From Candidatus Peregrinibacteria bacterium CG2_30_44_17 (GTDB lineage Bacteria; Patescibacteriota; Gracilibacteria; UBA1369; UBA12470), in contig MNZJ01000037.1 in assembly GCA_001873565.1 (NCBI GenBank), positions 1 through 61,622 of the forward strand: a stretch of 61,622 nt of DNA, read 5' to 3'. A model generated the notes under the pieces. It worked only from the letters and a program-made list of their open reading frames with translations. It had not been told where the DNA came from and did no database searches. Position 1 is the stretch's first letter. Every line of letters starts with the position of its first letter. The position numbers and the translations under genes are program-made. Positions 9,157-17,313 of the stretch are shown piece after piece.

Positions 9157-10095
9157 CTACACAATATCCTGGATCTTCTTGATCCACCTTTTTTTGTAGT
9201 ACTGTCGTCTGTCGAGGTTGTGGAATTTGAGCATTTTGTCGCTGATTATTATGCTCGCTTCTTTCCCTTCGTTTTCGGTGAACGACTCGAGTTTTTGCTG
9301 CATCCTTTTCATTTGCCATGAACGTAGCTTCTCTTCTATCCTGTCTCCGAATTTGTTGCGAAGCAATTTCTCTTGAAATCTGCGAATCGCGCGTATCCAT
9401 CCTCTGTTGGTGCGGTAATGTCTTTTTTGATAATTGATTGGTGTTGCGAAAAAACTCTCGAGGAATCTGCGGTTATGGTCGATCAGATCTATATATGTTT
9501 GATAATCACCGCAAACCGGCTGCATGGTTTTGAGCCAATAGGCTAGATATATGTCGTGCTCAAACGCAATACTGTCCATATTCAGATTGTCCTCTGTGAG
9601 ATAGAAGCTGAGGCAGAAGCGGCCTTGTATTTTCTGGCCGTGACGGCGGACGCCGAATAGGTGAATCCATATTGTCAGAAGAGTTCTGGCAATGAACATT
9701 CGACCAGGCTTTGTTACTACAACTAAGTCTATATCGGATTTTTTTGTTGGATTGTCGTAGGAAAGATTGTTAGCAACCGCTACCAGTCTTATAAACGGTA
9801 TGATATTAAAAATCTTTCTGAATTTATTTACGCGTTGCCAATATTTTTTTGCAAGCTTGCGTCTCTCATGCATCTTGAAGAAAGCTTCTTCGTTGCCTTT
9901 TAAACAGTAGAGTCCGTCAGAGTAGCTTAACGCTGCGCTATTCTTGAGATATAGTTCGATCTGATGTTCGTCCAGAGGTAGCTTGTAAAGGTACTCTTCC
10001 ACTTCTTCGCGCGACAATGGATAGTCGAACATGTCGAAGAATGCGAATGTTGATAAGATCGCCTGTTTGAAATTTATCTTAGTATTGAGTACCAT
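9157..10095 (-). CDS. nucleotidyltransferase-domain protein with N-terminal winged-helix-like region
   Basis: DNPTKKSDIDLVVVTKPGRMFIARTL NTase signature; start placed at internal Met to avoid uvrC overlap. Confidence 0.6.
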   Translation of the reverse strand: MVLNTKINFKQAILSTFAFFDMFDYPLSREEVEEYLYKLPLDEHQIELYLKNSAALSYSDGLYCLKGNEEAFFKMHERRKLAKKYWQRVNKFRKIFNIIPFIRLVAVANNLSYDNPTKKSDIDLVVVTKPGRMFIARTLLTIWIHLFGVRRHGQKIQGRFCLSFYLTEDNLNMDSIAFEHDIYLAYWLKTMQPVCGDYQTYIDLIDHNRRFLESFFATPINYQKRHYRTNRGWIRAIRRFQEKLLRNKFGDRIEEKLRSWQMKRMQQKLESFTENEGKEASIIISDKMLKFHNLDRRQYYKKRWIKKIQDIV

Positions 10096-10121
10096 AGGCG
10101 TAGTCAATTTATTGGTCTTAA

Positions 10122-12257
10122 ATGCTACCAGAAACACAAAAGAAAATACAGAGAATCATTAAGAAGCTTCCCGGCAGGCCCGGTATCTATAAAATGATAG
10201 GCAAGGATGGAGCTGTTCTTTATGTTGGCAAGGCCAAGGATCTCAAGAAACGAGTGCAGACATATTTCAGAGACTCTGCTGATTTAACTGTCAGAATTTC
10301 CAAAATGATTTCGCGTGTTTGGAACGTTGAATACATAACAGTTGATTCGGAACTGGAGTCTCTTATCCTCGAGTCTAATCTGGTTAAAGAGCTTAAGCCT
10401 CGCTACAATGTTATGCTCAAAGATGATAAGAATTTTGTTTATATCAAGGTTTCTGACGAGGATTTCCCTAGAATCAAAATCGTAAGACAGGTTGAAAAAG
10501 ATAATGCTAAATATTACGGACCGAAGACGTCTGCAAAAAAAGTTTGTAAGACTGTAGAAGTTTTGAGGTCTCTATTCCCAATACGCGATTGTGACCTTGG
10601 TATTCGTCATATCAGAGATGATGCAATGAATGGATCAGAAGTTGATGTTTTTAAGAAAACTATTCCGTATCCATGTTTGCAGTATCATATAAAGACATGT
10701 AGTGCCCCTTGTGTTGGCGCTGTCTCAAAAGAAGATTATGCGGAAATGTCTACTGAAATTTGTAGATTCCTTGATGGTAAGTCCAATGGACTTATGGCAA
10801 CTCTCAGAAATGATATGGAAATCGCCGTTTCCGAGAAGCGTTTTGAGGATGCTGCCGGTATTCGTGACAAGATCCAGTCTATCGAGAGTGTGCTCGAGAG
10901 GCAGAAAATTTCGGAATCCGACGATGTGAACCAAGATGTGATCGGGTATTACCTCGGAGTTTCGGAAGTTTTTATCAACTTGTTTGTCATTAGAAGCGGA
11001 AAACTTATTGATAATGAGAACTTTGTATTATCTGTTCCGGATGTTTCTGATTATGACTTGCCTGAAGTTTTTGCAGGATTTCTGCGTGACTATTATGAGA
11101 AGAGCACTTTCTTGCCGGATTCCGTTTTGTTGCCGTTTGCAATAGACGAAGAGCAGCTTCTCTCTGCCATGCTGGGATTTAAGATTTTTTGCCCTAAAAA
11201 AGGGGAGAAACATAAGCTTCTTGCAATGTCGAACAGGAACGCGGAACATTATTACAAGCAGATGCTTGTGAAATGGGAGTCAGACAAAGCCTATGATCCC
11301 GCTAAGGCTCTAATTGAACTTGCAAACGTCTTGGGGATCAAGAAAAAAATCGTAAGAATCGAAGGATATGATATTTCGCATAATTCAGGTGAGTTTACTG
11401 TCGGCGCGATGGTTGCTTTTGACAAAGGCGAGCCTAAAAACAGTGATTATCGTCATTTTAAGATAAAAACCGTCGATGGCATTGATGACTATGCGTCTCT
11501 ATCCGAAGTTATAACGCGCAGGCTGAGGTACCTATTCGCTGATATCCCAGAAGGAATCATAGTAAGACGAGGACTTAAAAAAAACATTCCCGAGATCGAA
11601 AAAATTATTAAGGCTGAGCAGTTATATGGAGGTGATTTGATTATGCGAAACACGGTAATAGTTGAAAAGAAGGAGCAAATCGTTGGTATTGGTCGTTTGC
11701 GATCTCAAACGAAAGACCAAGATACTATTCATTCTCTCTGGGTGTCTCCCAAAATGAGAGGTAATGGAGTTGGTCATGTTATCCTGCGTGAATTGATTTC
11801 CAGGTCTAAAGCTAAGAGAATTTATATAGGTTGTTATATGAAGAACGCGCCTTTTTACGAGAAGTTCGGATTCAGACATGTGAAGAAAGCACCATCTTTT
11901 ATGAATAAGACAATGGATCATTGTGACGGTGATTGCGAGGTTGCCGGGGTTTTTGTTTATGAGAAGAGCAAAGATGCTTCGTTTGGCAAGATGCCTGATA
12001 TCTTGCTCCTTGATGGTGGAAAGGGTCAGCTATCGACGGTTGCGAAGGTTTTGGTGCATTTTGACGTTTCAATTCCGATAGTTGCTATGGATAAAAGCGG
12101 CGAAAAGTTGTGGATTTTGCAGGGCGGAAAGGTTGCTCTCTCCACTCTTGCATCCGATTCTCAGCCATTTTATCTCCTGAAAAGAGTTATCGATGAAGCA
12201 CATAGATTCTCCAATAAACTGCGCGAAGATTTGCAAATTAAAAAATTAACCCAATAA
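10122..12257 (+). CDS. uvrC: excinuclease ABC subunit C with inserted GNAT domain
   Basis: GIY-YIG (PGRPGIYKMIGKDGAVLYVGKAKDLKKRV), UVR region, YDISHNSGEFTVGAMV, LLLDGGKGQL; GNAT-like block between residues ~477 and ~621. Confidence 0.95.
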   Translation: MLPETQKKIQRIIKKLPGRPGIYKMIGKDGAVLYVGKAKDLKKRVQTYFRDSADLTVRISKMISRVWNVEYITVDSELESLILESNLVKELKPRYNVMLKDDKNFVYIKVSDEDFPRIKIVRQVEKDNAKYYGPKTSAKKVCKTVEVLRSLFPIRDCDLGIRHIRDDAMNGSEVDVFKKTIPYPCLQYHIKTCSAPCVGAVSKEDYAEMSTEICRFLDGKSNGLMATLRNDMEIAVSEKRFEDAAGIRDKIQSIESVLERQKISESDDVNQDVIGYYLGVSEVFINLFVIRSGKLIDNENFVLSVPDVSDYDLPEVFAGFLRDYYEKSTFLPDSVLLPFAIDEEQLLSAMLGFKIFCPKKGEKHKLLAMSNRNAEHYYKQMLVKWESDKAYDPAKALIELANVLGIKKKIVRIEGYDISHNSGEFTVGAMVAFDKGEPKNSDYRHFKIKTVDGIDDYASLSEVITRRLRYLFADIPEGIIVRRGLKKNIPEIEKIIKAEQLYGGDLIMRNTVIVEKKEQIVGIGRLRSQTKDQDTIHSLWVSPKMRGNGVGHVILRELISRSKAKRIYIGCYMKNAPFYEKFGFRHVKKAPSFMNKTMDHCDGDCEVAGVFVYEKSKDASFGKMPDILLLDGGKGQLSTVAKVLVHFDVSIPIVAMDKSGEKLWILQGGKVALSTLASDSQPFYLLKRVIDEAHRFSNKLREDLQIKKLTQ

Positions 12258-12260
12258 AAC

Positions 12261-12704
12261 ATGTTGAAAGACCAGATCGTATCGGATTTGAAACAGGCTA
12301 TGCTGGCCAGGGATGAAATTCGGGTTTCCACTTTGCGTATGCTCAAAGCTGCAATTATGAAGTTCGAGGTTAGTGGTGCCAAAAAAGAGGCAACCGAGGA
12401 AGATGTTATCGACTTGGTAAAGAAAGAGCTGAAAGCCAGGAAGGACTCTTCGGAGCAGTTCCGTAATGGCAATAGGGATGATCTCGCTGACAAAGAAGAC
12501 GCGGAAGCTAAGATACTTGAAGCTTATATGCCTGAGCAGATGAACGAGGAGCAGGTGAGAGCTATCGCTACGGAAGTTGTCTCTAATTTTGGCACTGTCG
12601 GACCTCAAGATTTTGGCAAGGTAATGGGTGCGTGCATGGGTAAGTTAAAAGGGAAGGCAGATGGAGAATTGGTTAACAAAGTTGTGAAGGAACTATTGTC
12701 TTGA
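12261..12704 (+). CDS. GatB/YqeY domain-containing protein
   Basis: MLKDQIVSDLKQAMLARDEIRVSTLRML...DFGKVMGACMGKLKGKADGELVNKVVKELL. Confidence 0.93.
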   Translation: MLKDQIVSDLKQAMLARDEIRVSTLRMLKAAIMKFEVSGAKKEATEEDVIDLVKKELKARKDSSEQFRNGNRDDLADKEDAEAKILEAYMPEQMNEEQVRAIATEVVSNFGTVGPQDFGKVMGACMGKLKGKADGELVNKVVKELLS

Positions 12705-12720
12705 GTATATTGGTGAGTTT

Positions 12721-12754
12721 AAAAAAAAGAGACTTCGTAACGAAGTCTCTTTTG
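12721..12754. terminator. bidirectional Rho-independent terminator
   Basis: A-run, AGAGACTTCGT/ACGAAGTCTCT perfect inverted repeat, T-run, between convergent genes. Confidence 0.9.
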
Positions 12755-12777
12755 AAATTCTATCTGTATCTTGAGCA

Positions 12778-13212
12778 CTAGCGCGTAACTGAGATTGTCT
12801 CAGATAGCTCAGCACTTGGAGCTGCAACTGTTATTCTACTTGTAGTTGCGTCTAGAATGACTGTGTACCCCGTGGCGTAATTAGTACAGTCTGTGTAAGC
12901 TGCTCCAGATCCTGTTGGATCAAAAGGCATCTCAGCTAGATATGTTGGAACTAGGTCGCTACAAATATCTATACCTGCAACACTGATTTCTGTGGCGGTA
13001 CCTGTGATTGCAGCAGGAAATGCGCCTCTGTTGTCTAGAGAGTACTCGTAAACAGCGTCGATAATAGCTTTGACGTCGCTGTCTCTCTGAGTATTGTTGG
13101 CCTGCTTGATTTGCCTAGCCGGATTGACTGCGATAATGACGATTCCTGCAAGGATCGCGATTATCACGATGACGAGGAGTACCTCGATCAGGGTGAAGCC
13201 TTTTTTGTTCAT
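12778..13212 (-). CDS. type IV prepilin / pseudopilin (candidate major pilin)
   Basis: MNKKGFTLIEVLLVIVIIAILAGIVIIAVNPARQ: class III signal. Confidence 0.92.
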   Translation of the reverse strand: MNKKGFTLIEVLLVIVIIAILAGIVIIAVNPARQIKQANNTQRDSDVKAIIDAVYEYSLDNRGAFPAAITGTATEISVAGIDICSDLVPTYLAEMPFDPTGSGAAYTDCTNYATGYTVILDATTSRITVAAPSAELSETISVTR

Positions 13213-13305
13213 GGGCTTGTGGGGTGAAAAAATTTGTTTTTGTATTTAAAGGCGCATAAGAAGTCAGCGCTTTTTGTTAACGCTGCTTAGTCTATAGCAC
13301 TTCAA

Positions 13306-13482
13306 TTACTTAGACAAGTCCAAGTATTTATTCCACTCTATTACGGGAAGGTTGATCTCCACTGCTGCGTCCGATGGGTCCAGCTGGTTATCCCACTTTG
13401 CATAAATAACGGATGAATATACTACTATTACTACGAATAGGATAGTTGTCGTGATTAGATATATGTAGTGCTTATTTAACAT
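13306..13482 (-). CDS. 58-aa single-TM protein at end of pil operon
   Basis: Manual translation: MLNKHYIYLITTTILFVVIVVYSSVIYAKWDNQLDPSDAAVEINLPVIEWNKYLDLSK*; ATG overlaps pilO stop; below ORF-track size cutoff. Confidence 0.7.
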   Translation of the reverse strand: MLNKHYIYLITTTILFVVIVVYSSVIYAKWDNQLDPSDAAVEINLPVIEWNKYLDLSK

Positions 13483-14014
13483 AGAGCCGTATTTTTATTT
13501 GAATATTTTCTCCCGCTGTTTCGGAGCTTAGTTCCGTGAAATTTAGTTCGTATATTTTGACATAGTAAGATAAGTTTTCCAGCTCATTCAGGAAGTCTAT
13601 AAGATTCGTTTTACTTCCGAAAAACTCAAGTTGGTAATCCAGAGTGCTGCCTTTGGTCGCAGATTCTTTCTCGTCTATCTCTATCGACTTAAGATCAAGT
13701 GTTACGCCAAGTGCTTCGGCTGTGTTTTCGATGTCCGATATGAACTGAATGTATTCTATCTCCGATGCCGGACGCAACGAATGAGTGTGCGCTATGGCCT
13801 CTTCTGTTCCTTCGGTATATAGTTGCAAGCTTTGTTCGAAATTGGATTGGAGGTTGTCTGTCGCACTCAAAAACGCGTTAAGCTCTTTGATGTCGTGATG
13901 CATCCCAGACAATGAATAGCCTATGAATAGCACGATAAATGCGCTTACGAATGTTAGTACAAGACTGAGTTTAAAAACTCTCTTTGCTGGATTTGATGGT
14001 TCAGTTAGAAGCAT
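13472..14014 (-). CDS. PilO-like type IV pilus assembly protein
   Basis: N-terminal TM, coiled coil, ferredoxin-like C-terminus (LEFFGSKTNLIDFLNELENLSYYVKI); directly after PilM/N. Confidence 0.75.
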   Translation of the reverse strand: MLLTEPSNPAKRVFKLSLVLTFVSAFIVLFIGYSLSGMHHDIKELNAFLSATDNLQSNFEQSLQLYTEGTEEAIAHTHSLRPASEIEYIQFISDIENTAEALGVTLDLKSIEIDEKESATKGSTLDYQLEFFGSKTNLIDFLNELENLSYYVKIYELNFTELSSETAGENIQIKIRLYVK

Positions 14015-15635
14015 ACTCCGGTAGGCTTGAAAATATTAATGTGATGTTAACTTGAAAAGGTATACTCGACTTGGTGTCAAAGCTTGATAGTGGCATCTCC
14101 GCAGCATCAATGAACTCTGAGTTATCCAGATTGTCTTGCATTTCCAGTAGGGAACTCCTTTCGTCCGCTATTCCGCTAATTGATACAGACATATCAGAGT
14201 CTTTGTATTTGAATGAGTTGATGGTTATTCCTTCCGGCATTAGTTCGTATATCATTGTTATTGTTTGTGGTAGTGAAAATAGTCCGTTGTCTATATTGCT
14301 GAGTGTTATGACTTCTGTGTTAAAAGCTTCCAAGTCTTCTTTTACATCTTGGTACCTTGTTCCGTACAAGGTCAGTTCTATGTTTGATTTTTTAACTTCC
14401 AGGCTTTCTCTTTCGAAACTGGAAGTCAGATGCTTGTAAAATACGAATCCTGCAATCGACAAGCTGATTATAGCCATTGCCAATGAGCCTGCTATTATCG
14501 CTACCTCGATTTTTTTGCTTAGGAATTGTCTTTTGAGCCAGCTTGGGATTAAGTTTATGTTGCTACCTTCTTTTGATTTGAGCGCGTCGAGCGCGACCCC
14601 TATTGCATTTGTGAAATAGATTGAATATGGCGCTTTGCTTGCGCTTCCTTTTTGAATGAATCTGTCGTCTTCTATGAGTAGTCCTTTTTTTGGGTCGCCA
14701 ATTATTATGTTGCGTTTACCGAACTGCTTCTTTGCAATTTCATAAAAGCCAGGAAGGTTAGAGAATTCTCCTGTAAGAATGATGTTTTGTACTTTTTCTT
14801 TCTTTGTTTCCTGTTTTGCTAAAATTATATCTGTCGCCATTTTGTATTTGGAGTTCACAAACTCTCTTATCTTCTCCGAGAATTTGGGGTCTTCCTTGTG
14901 GTTCTCCCACTTTGCGAATAGCTCATCTTTGCTCACCTTGAACTCGCTACTTATGTCGTCAATAAGATGTGATGTCCCTTCATTCGAACTTATGAAATGT
15001 TTTATATGACCGTGTTTGATCGTCAAATAATTAGTCGATAGTGCTCCTACTTCTATGATCAAGCTTTTCCCTTCTTGAGGTATTTGACTCTCCAAGGCGT
15101 ATTTTAATGCTTCCACATGTACTCCATATAGCATTGGTTTGATTCCTATTGCGTCCAGTGTCTTTGTGTACTTGTCGGCAACGGCTTTTTCTACAGCGGC
15201 GAACATTATGTATTGATACTGTTTCGAGTCTCCATTCGAATCATCTCTGTCCAGTATTGCGAAATCCCAATACAGATCTTTCATCGGGTAGGGTATGACG
15301 ATTTCGGCTTCGTATGGCAGTGCTCTGCTTATATCTTTTTTACTGAGTGCTGCAGGAAATGCGAAGATATGCGTGAAGATTATTCGTGGTGGCAGGATGA
15401 TGGCAACAGCTTTTGTGTCTACTTTTGATGGATTTGCATTGCGAATCAAGGCTTTCAGTATTGTTTTGAAATCCTCTTCGTTCTGTATAGCGCCGTCTTT
15501 TATTACGCCTTCCGGTATAACGACTCTGTTGTATGCTCTAAGAGTTGTATCTCCGTTGGATTGCCGTAATTCCACTAGCTGTACTAGGTGGTCATGCAGG
15601 TCTATGCCGACTACTGTTTTTGGTATGATTTTCAT
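14001..15635 (-). CDS. PilM-PilN fusion, type IV pilus assembly
   Basis: PilM actin-like fold (VVGIDLHDHLVQLVEL..., ILTGEFSNLPGF) then INLIPSWLKRQFLSKKIEVAIIAGSLAM (PilN N-terminus) in one ORF; start refined from 15692. Confidence 0.85.
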   Translation of the reverse strand: MKIIPKTVVGIDLHDHLVQLVELRQSNGDTTLRAYNRVVIPEGVIKDGAIQNEEDFKTILKALIRNANPSKVDTKAVAIILPPRIIFTHIFAFPAALSKKDISRALPYEAEIVIPYPMKDLYWDFAILDRDDSNGDSKQYQYIMFAAVEKAVADKYTKTLDAIGIKPMLYGVHVEALKYALESQIPQEGKSLIIEVGALSTNYLTIKHGHIKHFISSNEGTSHLIDDISSEFKVSKDELFAKWENHKEDPKFSEKIREFVNSKYKMATDIILAKQETKKEKVQNIILTGEFSNLPGFYEIAKKQFGKRNIIIGDPKKGLLIEDDRFIQKGSASKAPYSIYFTNAIGVALDALKSKEGSNINLIPSWLKRQFLSKKIEVAIIAGSLAMAIISLSIAGFVFYKHLTSSFERESLEVKKSNIELTLYGTRYQDVKEDLEAFNTEVITLSNIDNGLFSLPQTITMIYELMPEGITINSFKYKDSDMSVSISGIADERSSLLEMQDNLDNSEFIDAAEMPLSSFDTKSSIPFQVNITLIFSSLPEYASN

Positions 15636-15676
15636 TTTTGTTTTGTCGTCCTTCCGATAGTTGAGTTTATTGATAT

Positions 15677-16792
15677 TTAGGTCTCTTGCCAAGAGGTTAA
15701 CTGTGCGTTCCTTGCCTCACCATTACTTGTGATGTCGATTATGCCTTCGTAATTCTGTTCATAATCAAGATATTCTACTTTTATGGCAATGGTATGTACG
15801 CCTTCTTCCGACCCCGAGCTGCTCTCACTGCCTTCTGCACCTGCAATTCCCTGGATTTGCAGCGAGCTAACGTTGATCGTTACCGAGTCTCCCCACAGGT
15901 AGCCGTCTACAGATATTGTGCTTCCCGTGAGCTCTAAGTCTCCTGCTGCTCTGATTATGCCTTCCAATGTGACACTGCTTCCGTTGATATAAACTAATCC
16001 GTCTGTGTATATAAGTAGGTTCCCCTCTGCCGCAGCTATAGATATGCCGCTTCCGTTTATTTCTACGGATCCATTTAGGCTGATTAATGTCAATGTTTTG
16101 TCAAAAATGCTCGTATTTATCTCTATATCGCCGTTATTGACATATATGATGCTGCCATCAGGGGTTACTGATCCGTTTACCTTGAGGTTGCCGCCTGCCT
16201 GTGTCAATGTGACATCGCTGGTGTAGTACGTTCCTGCTGCCACCGCCATGTCGTAATATGTGCTGATCGATGTCGGCAGGGATGGACTAATTTGCGTTGT
16301 TACTTGTGATCCGGATATCGTTACGTTTGTCCCTGTTATGCTGCTGTCATCTACGTATGTTGCCATTTCGGTGGCAGAGATATCCGTGCCATTAATGTTT
16401 AAGTCGTCGTTAGCATGTACTCCTTCTAGCTGTATGCTGGTTCCGTTTATGACGACGTCTTCTTCCGCGAACACTTCTTTGCCATTTATCCCGGTGCTGC
16501 CTGTAGATCCTTCTGCCGATACGCTTATAACGCATCTTAGGTCGGTGCTGAATTCCATGGTCTCGCCTGTGAAGCCTGTGCCGCTTTCTATGCGTGTGAT
16601 TGCTTCTTCCAGGCAAGCTTCGGCTGCGTAATATGACGATCTGTCAGCGTCGCTATTTGATTGCTGTTGATACGATGAGACGCTTGATTCTGATATTGCC
16701 AGTACCATTATCAGCGTGAAGCCAGATATGATTAGCAGGCTGATTAATGCTATAGATCCTCTTTTTGATTGTATTTGTTTTCTTATACTCAT
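15677..16792 (-). CDS. PilX-like minor pilin with bactofilin/beta-helix-like repeat region
   Basis: KRGSIALISLLIISGFTLIMVLAISES...SSYYAAEACLEEAI then repeated xINGTxI / LEG / VDG units. Confidence 0.7.
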   Translation of the reverse strand: MSIRKQIQSKRGSIALISLLIISGFTLIMVLAISESSVSSYQQQSNSDADRSSYYAAEACLEEAITRIESGTGFTGETMEFSTDLRCVISVSAEGSTGSTGINGKEVFAEEDVVINGTSIQLEGVHANDDLNINGTDISATEMATYVDDSSITGTNVTISGSQVTTQISPSLPTSISTYYDMAVAAGTYYTSDVTLTQAGGNLKVNGSVTPDGSIIYVNNGDIEINTSIFDKTLTLISLNGSVEINGSGISIAAAEGNLLIYTDGLVYINGSSVTLEGIIRAAGDLELTGSTISVDGYLWGDSVTINVSSLQIQGIAGAEGSESSSGSEEGVHTIAIKVEYLDYEQNYEGIIDITSNGEARNAQLTSWQET

Positions 16793-17310
16793 AAAGTTCT
16801 TAATGAAAGTGTCAGATTGATTGTGCTTGTGCGTTGTAAATTAGCTACTTCTGCTGAAACAGGTGCAATTTGTATTGTCGCTATGATTTGATCTGGTGAT
16901 TTATTGTATGTGACTCTGTGAAAGTTTGCTTTTTCGATCTTCGTGTCGTTTGTGTTTATCTGTATTGGATCTGCGCTACCTTCTTTGATAAAAATGTTTC
17001 CGTCTTCTATGTAGAATTTGGTAGGGGATTTTGATACGTCGTTCATGTTTAATGAAAGGATTCCGTTGTCGTTGTCGAAAACGCTACTTGTTTCGTCAAT
17101 TCCACTTGAGGTGTATATGCTTGTCTTGATTTTGTCTGCGATGAACTCCTTGTTTGCCTGAAATTCTTGGACCTCCTCGGACACCGCCGTTAATCCGGTT
17201 ATTTGGAAGGCGAATGTTATTGCTACGGCAAGGAATATCGCTAATATCGTGAAATATATGATGATTTCAATAAGCGACGATCCCGAATTGTTTGTTTTCG
17301 TTCTCTGCAT
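16789..17310 (-). CDS. prepilin-like protein (PilW/GspJ-type)
   Basis: SGSSLIEIIIYFTILAIFLAVAITFAF. Confidence 0.75.
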   Translation of the reverse strand: MQRTKTNNSGSSLIEIIIYFTILAIFLAVAITFAFQITGLTAVSEEVQEFQANKEFIADKIKTSIYTSSGIDETSSVFDNDNGILSLNMNDVSKSPTKFYIEDGNIFIKEGSADPIQINTNDTKIEKANFHRVTYNKSPDQIIATIQIAPVSAEVANLQRTSTINLTLSLRTL

Positions 17311-17313
17311 TAC

